A DNA stretch of 12,157 nt from T1SED10-198M sp003554345 [NCBI: Candidatus Sumerlaeota bacterium] (GTDB taxonomy: Bacteria > Sumerlaeota > T1SED10-198M), in NCBI GenBank assembly GCA_003554345.1, contig PWGE01000055.1, positions 1 to 12,157 on the forward strand, written 5' to 3'. The first letter of the stretch is position 1; the number at the start of each line of letters is the position of its first letter. The position numbers and the translations under genes were made by a program. This document shows positions 6,317 to 12,157 of this stretch, one piece after another. The notes under the pieces were generated by a model, which ran no database searches, was not told the DNA's origin, and saw only the letters and a list, made by a program, of their open reading frames with translations.

Positions 6317-8026
6317 ATGTATCAATTCTTTCCATATATCATATTTTCAATCATATCTTTTTTTATGCTCTTGTTTTTGGCTGTTTATGCTTTTTTAAAT
6401 CGACATAATTTAGTTGTCGTCAACGAATTTATATTCACTGCACTGGCGGGAGCGTGGTGGACCTTTTGCCAGGCCTTTGAACTTATGGCGCTTACTCTGC
6501 CGGTAAAGTTATTCTGGGCCAACCTGCTGTATATAGGTGCGGGCCTAACAGCTTTGGCTTATCTGATGCTGACCCTGCGACACACCGGGTATGATAAGCT
6601 GTTAACAAAAAGGAACATCACGGTTGTTTTATTTATTTACGCTTTGTTTTTCTTCCTGTTCTTTACCGATAGCTATCACGGCCTGATGCGAACTAACTTT
6701 TCCCTGGACACCTCGGCCGTTCCTTTTATCATAGAGAAGGATTACGGGATGCTCTTTCCTCTGTACATGTTGTTTACCTATAGCTTGAATTTTACTACCA
6801 TCATTATATTATTTGTCATGGTAATTAAAAGGGATTTTATGTATAGAAAGCAAGCCGCCGCCCTTCTAACCGGGGTAAGCATTACGGCCATCTCCAATTT
6901 GGCCTATATCCTGGGGTTATCTCCCGTAAACCGTTTTGAGATTACCCCAGCCTTATTTTGGTTTTCCGCTTTGATAATTAGCTGGGGCATTTTTGGACAT
7001 AAATTGTTAAATGTTATGCCTATTGCCCGTGATATGCTGGTGGAGCGGATCAGAAGCGGGATCATCGTTGTCGACAGCAACGATGTTCTGGTAGACATTA
7101 ACGGTGCGGCGCTACAGATGCTTGAACTACAAAAAGCAGAGGTGGTTGGCCATAAAGTCAGCAATCTTCCATCCCTTGCCCTTAACCTGCCCGCCGGTGA
7201 ATCCGGTAAACCCATTCCCATCACCTATTCCAGTGCCGAGAAAGAATACTTCTACGAGATCAAACGGCATCCCCTGGAAGATAATAAAGGTAGAAAGGCG
7301 GGCACCCTGTGGGTAATCGACGATATCACGGAACGGCAGCGGAATACAGCCATGATTGTCCAGCAAGAAAAGACGCTATCGGTTATGCGGGAGCGGGAAA
7401 AGTTCGGCAGGACATTACATGACGGATTGGGGCAGATGTTTGGATATTTTAACACCCAGGGCCAGGCGGTACGGGAATATATGCTCCAGGGGGAAAAGGA
7501 GAAAGCATTACAGCATCTGTCAGATCTAATTGCTGTTTCCCGCGAACATCACCATAATGTTCGAGAACATATCTCCGAGATCAGGGGAGTTTCCGTGGAA
7601 AACAAAAGTTTTTCTGCAGCACTCAAGCAGTATGCCGCCGGTTTTGTAGAAAAGTACAGTATTCCGGTGGAGATCAATTTTGATAAGCAAATTCCAGTTA
7701 ATTTTCCCCATGATGCCGCCGGGGTAGAGCTGATTAAAATTATTCAGGAGGCCTTAAAAAATGTCCAGAAACATGCGGGCACATGCAGCGTTAAAATATC
7801 TTTTAACAAGAAAAAGGGTTTTACCGAATTAAGTATATCTGACAACGGTGCCGGCTTTGATCCTTTAGGCTATGACGGTAAAGATAGTTATGGACTATCG
7901 ATTATGCGAGAAAGAGCAGCAGAAATTGGAGCATCTATGGAAATAAATTCGCAAATAGGTAAAGGGACGAGGATCATTTTACTGATCAGGGATGGTGATG
8001 TTAATGCAGATCGTGATTGCCGATGA
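6317..8026 (+). CDS. 7TM-PAS sensor histidine kinase (NarL-partner type)
   Basis: Membrane sensor kinase, 569 residues, that autophosphorylates and passes phosphate to the response regulator overlapping its 3' end. Residues 1-230 contain about seven hydrophobic segments (about 5-27, 35-55, 64-87, 101-117, 146-170, 178-200 and 209-227), as in the 7TM histidine-kinase sensor domain. A PAS-like domain follows (about 240-340, IIVVDSNDVLVDINGAALQM to WVIDDITERQ). The dimerisation/phosphoacceptor region is HisKA_3 type, with H368 in FGRTLHDGLGQ. The ATPase domain has the N box (E478ALKNVQKHA), G1 (D509NGAGF) and a later YGLSIMRERA segment, ending in the GKGTRIIL strand. The ATG at 6317 is preceded by GGGTGG about 4 bases upstream. 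The signal is unknown; the long hydrophobic sensor with little extracellular sequence suggests a small or membrane-borne ligand. Confidence 0.92.
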   Translation: MYQFFPYIIFSIISFFMLLFLAVYAFLNRHNLVVVNEFIFTALAGAWWTFCQAFELMALTLPVKLFWANLLYIGAGLTALAYLMLTLRHTGYDKLLTKRNITVVLFIYALFFFLFFTDSYHGLMRTNFSLDTSAVPFIIEKDYGMLFPLYMLFTYSLNFTTIIILFVMVIKRDFMYRKQAAALLTGVSITAISNLAYILGLSPVNRFEITPALFWFSALIISWGIFGHKLLNVMPIARDMLVERIRSGIIVVDSNDVLVDINGAALQMLELQKAEVVGHKVSNLPSLALNLPAGESGKPIPITYSSAEKEYFYEIKRHPLEDNKGRKAGTLWVIDDITERQRNTAMIVQQEKTLSVMREREKFGRTLHDGLGQMFGYFNTQGQAVREYMLQGEKEKALQHLSDLIAVSREHHHNVREHISEIRGVSVENKSFSAALKQYAAGFVEKYSIPVEINFDKQIPVNFPHDAAGVELIKIIQEALKNVQKHAGTCSVKISFNKKKGFTELSISDNGAGFDPLGYDGKDSYGLSIMRERAAEIGASMEINSQIGKGTRIILLIRDGDVNADRDCR

Positions 8027-8636
8027 TCATGCCTTATTCATGGACGGGCTTAAAAATCTTCTTCTGTCGAGGGGATACCAGGTTATAGGTATGGCGAAGG
8101 ACGGTTTGGAAGCATTAAACCTTGCCAAAAAGCTGCAGCCGGAGGTGATGCTGATCGACATTATCATGCCCCGCTGCGACGGCCTTGAAGCTACCATGCT
8201 TATTAGCGCAACCTGTCCGGAAATAAAAATTGTCATGCTGACATCTTCGGAAAACGAGCAGGATGTGTTTAACGCCATCAAATACGGAGCTTGCGGTTAT
8301 TTTATTAAAAGCTTCAGCAGTGAGAAGCTATTTGAACTTCTAGAAGCCTTGAGAAGAAATGAAACCCCGGTGTCGCCGGGACTGGCCGGGAAGATCCTGG
8401 CAGAACTGAGTGAGCACCAGGAAGGAAGAAGTCGGGAAAAACAGCAGCTGACGGAGCGCCAACGGGAAGTGCTTGCCCTGGTCGCTCAGGGTGATACTTA
8501 CCGGAAGGCCTCTGACCAGCTCGGTATAAGCGAAAGGACTGTTAAATACCACATCCAAAGTGCGGTAGACAAATTACAGCTGCAAAATCGGCAGCAGCTC
8601 ATTAACTATGCCTCCAAAGCGGGTTTGTTGGAATAG
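8004..8636 (+). CDS. NarL/FixJ-family response regulator
   Basis: DNA-binding response regulator paired with the preceding kinase. Starting at 8004 it is 210 residues (MQIVIADDHALF...), the usual family start. GGTGAT just upstream matches the 3' part of the extended Shine-Dalgarno sequence. In-frame ATGs at 7992 and 7998 are possible alternatives that add 4 or 2 residues. The receiver domain contains the acidic pair in IADDH, the phosphoacceptor Asp in LIDIIMPRCDG, the Thr of MLTSS and the Lys of YFIKSF. The C-terminal LuxR-type helix-turn-helix is LTERQREVLALVAQG, then ASDQLGISERTVKYHIQ. The start overlaps the kinase 3' end by 23 bases, so the two are translationally coupled. Targets are unknown; the adjacent 906-residue surface protein gene is a candidate by position only. 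Confidence 0.93.
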   Translation: MQIVIADDHALFMDGLKNLLLSRGYQVIGMAKDGLEALNLAKKLQPEVMLIDIIMPRCDGLEATMLISATCPEIKIVMLTSSENEQDVFNAIKYGACGYFIKSFSSEKLFELLEALRRNETPVSPGLAGKILAELSEHQEGRSREKQQLTERQREVLALVAQGDTYRKASDQLGISERTVKYHIQSAVDKLQLQNRQQLINYASKAGLLE

Positions 8637-8666
8637 AGACTTGAAATATATTGCCAAATATTCTTT

Positions 8667-8698
8667 AACCCTGTCTATTCAGACAGGGTTATTTTTTT
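8667..8698 (+). terminator. Intrinsic terminator of the two-component operon
   Basis: AACCCTGTCT (8667-8676), loop ATTC, AGACAGGGTT (8681-8690), then A and eight T residues. The 10-base perfect stem with a long T-run is a strong rho-independent terminator, so the next gene needs its own promoter. Confidence 0.92.
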
Positions 8699-8705
8699 TA
8701 GGAGT

Positions 8706-8714
8706 TGCTATAAT
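8706..8714 (+). promoter_or_regulatory. Extended -10 promoter for the 906-residue surface protein gene
   Basis: TG-C-TATAAT (8706-8714) is an extended -10 element with an exact TATAAT. It sits directly after the terminator T-run, and there is no good -35 at 17 bases (GGGTTA lies within the terminator stem). The predicted start near 8721 gives a leader of about 56 bases before the ATG at 8777. A longer reading of the frame from TTG at 8714 would begin inside this promoter and is therefore unlikely. Confidence 0.6.
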
Positions 8715-8776
8715 TGTTTTACTATTCCTGTTTATGCTTTAATCAAAATCTTGATGCTATGAAAGGAGTAAAAAAA

Positions 8777-11497
8777 ATGATCGGAAGACTAAGAAAATTA
8801 ATAACTTTAGCTATCCTGGGTATCCTCATTTTACTATTTGCCGGGGCCTCCCTTGCTAAAGCTGAAGAACTTGTAGAAAACAAACAGTTAACTCATCGCC
8901 TTTATGGCCAGGACCGCTACGAGACTGCTGCAGTTAGCGCCTTAGAAGCCTACGAGCAGGTTGACAGGGTGATTCTTGCCAGGGGGGATAAGCTATTTGA
9001 CGCTTTGGCAGGAAGTGTATTGGCAGGAGTACTGGACGCACCGATTTTACTGACTATGCCTGATGAGCTTCACGAAAAAACCTCCGAGGTTATAACTGAT
9101 CTGGGGGCACAGGAGATAGTAATCCTGGGAGGAGATGCTGCTGTTTCGCCAGTGGTAGCTGAGGAGTTAGCTAACCAAAAAGTAGAAGTTACGAGAATAA
9201 AAGGATCAAATCGTTATGAAACTGCGGCGGCTGTCGCAAAGCAGGTTGAGAAAAAACTTGGTCCCAGCTTTGGCAATCAAGCCTTTATTGTCAGCGGAAG
9301 TGATGTCCCCGATGCCATGGTTGTCGGCCCCTATGCAGCAGCCAACGGGAAGCCTATTTTGCTGGCTCAAAAAGATTGTATTCCCGAAGGGACTGCTGCA
9401 GCACTAGATAAGCTGGGTATCGATAAAATAACTGTTATCGGCGGCCCTGCTGCTGTGGGCGAGAACATAAAAAATGATTTAAACGCTGAACGCGTTTATG
9501 GCGCTGACCGTTATGAAACCAGCATTGAAGTTGCAAAAGCATACTTTAATGAGCCGGGCAAAGTAATAATTGCCAGTGGTAATGACAATAATATTGTCGA
9601 TGCGTTGGCAGGCAGCTACCTGGGGGCCAAGTTGAACGCCCCAATCCTTTACAGCTACAAGGAGCATTTACCATCCGTGGTGAATGAGCATCTTAAGAGT
9701 ATCATGACAGAAAGCACCAGCGCCTATATTTTGGGAGGCAGCGAGGCTTTGAGCCAGGTATTGCAGGCAGATATTTCTAATACTCTTTTGCTGCAGGGTA
9801 AAGCTCAGGTATTGGGCCGGGTATTGCCGATTATAGATGCAGAAGTGGCTATCTATGACCTCGAAGGAAACTTAGTATATCAGTCGGAAAAAGCGGCCAC
9901 CGGTGAATTTGGTTCTTTCCGAATTGATGTTAAAGATCTCCCCTCTGATTTTAGAATTGTGGTTAAAGGCGGGAAATACCGGGGCGAAAACTTTGCGGAT
10001 AAACTTATGGCCGACTACCGGGACTTTGACCCTGCCAGGGATAACGTCTATGTAAATGCAGCAACCACCATGCTTAGTGCGTACCTTGACGCTAATCCGG
10101 GCACAACTTTAGATGAAGGCACCGCAGCCGTAAAAGAATTTCTGGAAATACCGGAGTGGCTTAGTATAGGCGGAGGGCTGCAAAGATCAGGAGAATACTT
10201 CAGCTACGAGCTGTTTATGAGTGAAGCAGAACAAAATGGCGGGGTCAATCAGTACATTGATCAACTGCTGGCAAAAATGCCTGATACCCGTCATTTCCGC
10301 CCTGACGAACCTCCTTTGAAGTCAGTGACAGGGTTCATAGCTTCGAATCTGGCTAAGGGAGCCGTTAGTTATGTCGGCGGGGAACTTATGGGCTGGGGCC
10401 TTAGTAAAGTCGGGGTCAGCTTTGGGGAAGAAGATTATACACAAGAACAGTTAGCAAAGATAATGGATGGCATGCATGAGATGCAGGGGCAACTGTCAGA
10501 GATAGAGGGGCGCCTGGATAGAATGGACCAAAAACTAGATGCAATAATAGACAGACTCGAAGAAATGAGGAGGCAGGAGTTACGGTCCAGATACAAGATA
10601 CTGAGAGGGCAAACATCTAAACTGGAAAGTCAAATAAACGAAATCAACACAGATCTGATAAATTTTATTGTCAACCCACCCAAAAACCTGGAAGATAACC
10701 GGGAAGCACTCCTGGAAAGGATTCAAGATAACATAATAGGAAACGATACGGTGCTTCACAGCAACCTGATGGAAACTCTTGGATTATGGGGTAAAATAAC
10801 CTATGAAAACAAATATATCACCCCGAAAGATTATGAGGCAATAGAGGCTCATTTTGAATATTATCACCAGTTGCAGGAGATATTTTTGCTTCTCCAGGTC
10901 GAATATTACCATTATATGCTTGGAGAAGGGGACGAAAGTGTCGAAAGGCGCATAGAGAGGCATTTCGAGCGTATCAAAGCACAGGAAGAATTGCTCAAGA
11001 AAGCAATCCCGGAAAATATAATCTTTGGCACTAAAAATGATATAATGTTTTACGTCAAACCCGACATCTTATTTGGTGGTTATAATTATTTAATGCCGCC
11101 GAGCTATGTTGGGGGTTATCATGGACATATTGATGAAATTGTACAGGACCTCAATGAATCAAAACATTTAGGTTACGACGATTGGCGATATTTAGAAAAC
11201 ATCAATGATATGGAAGGATTAATGCCTGGTATTCGTGATGTATGTTTTGAAGATTATACATTAATGGAATACTTCACTGATAGAGGTTGGCCTATGCCAA
11301 AAGGTTATCAATATCGCTTTGGAGCTGCTCATGGATTAGATGGAAGACCGCAGTCTTGTATAGTTTCTGAAAGGAACCCTGATACGGGAGCTGTGACATT
11401 TAAAATAACTGGTCTGCCTGATTATATGCGTGCTTACTTCTTCATTTTCCGAGTCATGGATAGTTCAGAAGCGCAAAAATATTATTATATAGAATAA
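8777..11497 (+). CDS. Exported CWB2-anchored protein with coiled coil and large helical C-terminal region
   Basis: Predicted cell-wall-bound secreted protein, 906 residues; function unknown. The start at 8777 is chosen because AAAGGAG lies 8 bases upstream and a signal peptide begins at once (RLRK, then a hydrophobic core to FAGASLAKA, cleavage near residue 29). Three CWB2 repeats follow at about 39-130, 138-232 and 238-335 (RLYGQDRYETA, RIKGSNRYETA, RVYGADRYETS). A beta-rich segment at about 340-405 (GKAQVLGRVLPIIDAEVAIY) resembles carboxypeptidase-regulatory or prealbumin-like domains. Residues about 410-500 (YVNAATTMLSAYLDANPG) I do not recognise. At 516-548 there is a glycine-rich hydrophobic stretch (GFIASNLAKGAVSYVGGELM). 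A coiled coil at 556-605 (LSEIEGRLDRMDQKLDAIID) leads into a long helical region to about 745 and a mixed C-terminus. The hydrophobic stretch plus coiled coil recalls alpha-helical pore-forming or insecticidal-toxin-like domains, but this is inference. The 3' end is more AT-rich than the rest. Confidence 0.85.
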   Translation: MIGRLRKLITLAILGILILLFAGASLAKAEELVENKQLTHRLYGQDRYETAAVSALEAYEQVDRVILARGDKLFDALAGSVLAGVLDAPILLTMPDELHEKTSEVITDLGAQEIVILGGDAAVSPVVAEELANQKVEVTRIKGSNRYETAAAVAKQVEKKLGPSFGNQAFIVSGSDVPDAMVVGPYAAANGKPILLAQKDCIPEGTAAALDKLGIDKITVIGGPAAVGENIKNDLNAERVYGADRYETSIEVAKAYFNEPGKVIIASGNDNNIVDALAGSYLGAKLNAPILYSYKEHLPSVVNEHLKSIMTESTSAYILGGSEALSQVLQADISNTLLLQGKAQVLGRVLPIIDAEVAIYDLEGNLVYQSEKAATGEFGSFRIDVKDLPSDFRIVVKGGKYRGENFADKLMADYRDFDPARDNVYVNAATTMLSAYLDANPGTTLDEGTAAVKEFLEIPEWLSIGGGLQRSGEYFSYELFMSEAEQNGGVNQYIDQLLAKMPDTRHFRPDEPPLKSVTGFIASNLAKGAVSYVGGELMGWGLSKVGVSFGEEDYTQEQLAKIMDGMHEMQGQLSEIEGRLDRMDQKLDAIIDRLEEMRRQELRSRYKILRGQTSKLESQINEINTDLINFIVNPPKNLEDNREALLERIQDNIIGNDTVLHSNLMETLGLWGKITYENKYITPKDYEAIEAHFEYYHQLQEIFLLLQVEYYHYMLGEGDESVERRIERHFERIKAQEELLKKAIPENIIFGTKNDIMFYVKPDILFGGYNYLMPPSYVGGYHGHIDEIVQDLNESKHLGYDDWRYLENINDMEGLMPGIRDVCFEDYTLMEYFTDRGWPMPKGYQYRFGAAHGLDGRPQSCIVSERNPDTGAVTFKITGLPDYMRAYFFIFRVMDSSEAQKYYYIE

Positions 11498-11532
11498 AAA
11501 GCCCTTAGATCAGGCAAACCCCTTAGGGTTTT
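11498..11532 (+). terminator. Weak terminator-like stem after the surface protein gene
   Basis: AAAGCCCT (11498-11505) can pair with AGGGTTTT (11525-11532) through 8 base pairs including one G-U, with a 19-base loop and almost no further T-run. A smaller nested stem AACCC-CTTA-GGGTT is also possible. The stronger terminator downstream is more likely to end the transcript. Confidence 0.35.
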
Positions 11533-11606
11533 CATAGCTTATCGCCACAAAAAAAGTATTATAGCTATGGAGGAAATAAGAAGTTCTGTTCTTGCAAACA
11601 ACTAAG

Positions 11607-11643
11607 AAAGGCCCCGCAGATTTGTCCTGCAGGGTCTTTTTTT
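11607..11643 (+). terminator. Strong intrinsic terminator downstream of the surface protein gene
   Basis: AAAGGCCCCGCAG (11607-11619), loop ATTTGTC, CTGCAGGGTCTTT (11627-11639), then further T residues. The 13-base stem has one mismatch and one G-U pair. It lies 110 bases after the stop codon; the stretch between holds nothing convincing beyond the weak stem described separately. Confidence 0.8.
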
Positions 11644-11911
11644 AATTGGTAAAATTTACAGCCTCAATACCCCGTCCAACGAATGGACCGGAGTTGCCTT
11701 CTATACGTACCAATATATCGGCATTCCCGTTAAAGGATCTCGGGGCTCAAATCACTTCAGTTTACGCTTCCGGCCCGCTAACTTGCTGTCTCCTTTTAAG
11801 TCCATGAGTCACCTCCAATTAAACCTTCAAGGTTTGCTATGAGTCGGCTGGCCAGGGCCTTACTCAGTGGGCTACCCACCCACTAGATGGTGCACCCTTA
11901 GCCTGGCGCAC
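11644..11911 (-). mobile_element. Probable 5' fragment (domain I) of a group II intron
   Basis: Read on the minus strand from 11911 the sequence starts GTGCGCC, matching the GUGYG intron 5' end. GTGCGCC (11911-11905) pairs with GGGTGCAC (11897-11890) through 7 base pairs. Next comes CTAG and the hairpin GTGGG-TGGGTAG-CCCAC (11883-11867), then CTGAGTAA. This order of elements is what I recall of bacterial ORF-carrying group II introns (a GUGCGCC...GGGUGCA stem, then a CUAG-GGGA...UCCC hairpin and a CUGGUAA-type run). Later purine-rich blocks (GGAGACAGC, GCCGGAAGC) also fit domain I. No domain V and no reverse transcriptase are visible, so it is a truncated remnant; the inner limit at 11644 is only a guess. 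Confidence 0.45.
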
Positions 11912-11926
11912 GGTCTGAACCCTAAA

Positions 11927-11974
11927 GGGAGGAATTGGAAGCCCTCTCAGGGCTTAAAGATTCCGACCGGGCAG
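11927..11974. repeat. Hairpin repeat, copy B
   Basis: GGGAGGAATTG, then stem AAGCCCT-CTC-AGGGCTT (11939-11955), outer GGAAT/ATTCC pairing, and CCGACCGGGCAG. The block order is the same as in copy A at 5589-5645. The inner stem is longer and its loop differs, yet pairing is kept; the CCGACCGG duplication of copy A is absent. It lies between the intron-like 5' end and the transposase fragment, and in minus-strand reading it would be the 5' exon flank of the intron. Confidence 0.6.
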
Positions 11975-11978
11975 AAAA

Positions 11979-12157
11979 TCACCCTGGCAGAACCCTTATG
12001 CAGAAAGGGTAATCGGCATTATGAGGCAGGAGCTTATAAATTTCATTATTCCGTTCAACGAAAAGCATTTACATAGTCTGCTTAAAGAGTACGTGGAATA
12101 CTACAACCAGCACCGCACCCATCAAGGAATTAACGGCGATACTCCAGTTCCTTCGCC
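11979..12157 (+). pseudogene. C-terminal fragment of a DDE integrase-type transposase (runs off window)
   Basis: The frame beginning TCA at 11979 reads SPWQNPYAERVIGIMRQE, then LKEYVEYYNQHRTHQGINGD and on to the window end. This is the end of an rve/integrase-core transposase; the Glu of YAERVIG is at the position of the third catalytic DDE residue. The frame is open only from 11958 (a stop TAA lies at 11955-11957), and no match to the upstream half of a transposase is present: hairpin repeat copy B sits there instead. The gene is therefore 5'-truncated, most likely by recombination or a later insertion. The stop codon lies beyond the window. Confidence 0.75.

Noticed and set aside
7992-8003. 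Start of the response regulator at the first ATG (7992)
   Set aside because: There is no spaced ribosome binding site for this ATG (GGG directly abuts it), whereas 8004 has GGTGAT upstream and gives the family-typical N-terminus; 7998 remains possible.
11565-11603. Tiny frame MEEIRSSVLANN in front of the strong terminator
   Set aside because: 12 codons with no upstream Shine-Dalgarno (the GGAGG lies within the frame); probably non-coding spacer.
11752-11805. Minus-strand 17-codon frame with an excellent GGAGGTGA ribosome-binding-like site and ATG (MDLKGDSKLAGRKRKLK)
   Set aside because: It lies within the probable group II intron domain I, where purine-rich motifs are expected as RNA structure, and it is short with no recognisable product. 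It could still be a fragment of a broken gene.
11867-12076. 69-codon plus-strand open frame across copy B and the transposase fragment
   Set aside because: It runs through the intron 5' end and the hairpin repeat and overlaps the transposase frame in another phase; no start signal or family resemblance.

Overview
This window most likely comes from an anaerobic, Gram-positive Bacillota (Clostridia-type) genome. The evidence is two exported proteins with triplicated cell-wall-binding repeats (CWB2, PF04122 type), sigma-A style promoters, strong purine-rich ribosome binding sites, intrinsic terminators and debris of several mobile elements. Base composition is mixed: coding DNA on the left is GC-rich (35 of 60 bases G/C at 661-720), while the toxin-antitoxin island is AT-rich (16 of 60 at 4081-4140). 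I cannot name the genus from the sequence.

Layout. (1) Bases 3-2717 hold a 5'-truncated gene for an exported protein with 14 Asp-box/YCF48-like repeats followed by three CWB2 repeats. It is followed 52 bases later by an aldo/keto reductase with a twin-arginine-type N-terminus (2770-3771), probably in the same operon. (2) Convergent to these, on the minus strand, is an AT-rich higBA-type toxin-antitoxin pair (5224-3820). Its antitoxin is fused to an ImmA/IrrE-like HExxH metalloprotease domain, and a consensus-perfect promoter overlaps the toxin start codon. (3) Bases 5225-6316 are non-coding. They hold a 23-base hairpin, a hairpin repeat (copy A), a paired REP-like palindrome with decayed partial units, and a possible attenuator leader. 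(4) Bases 6317-8636 encode a 7TM-PAS histidine kinase and an overlapping NarL/FixJ response regulator, closed by a strong terminator. (5) Immediately after the terminator, an extended -10 promoter drives a 906-residue exported protein (8777-11497): signal peptide, three CWB2 repeats, a beta-rich segment, a glycine-rich hydrophobic stretch, a coiled coil and a long helical region with a more AT-rich 3' end. (6) Bases 11644-12157 are mobile-element remains: the apparent 5' end of a group II intron (minus strand), a second copy of the hairpin repeat (copy B), and the C-terminal end of a DDE integrase-type transposase running off the window.

How it may work together. The two CWB2 proteins are built in opposite orders (anchor last versus anchor first) and probably both sit in the cell wall. 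The two-component system next to the second one is a reasonable but unproven candidate for its regulator. The part I find least explained by known families is the C-terminal two thirds of the 906-residue protein, whose hydrophobic segment plus coiled coil recalls alpha-helical membrane-active toxins.
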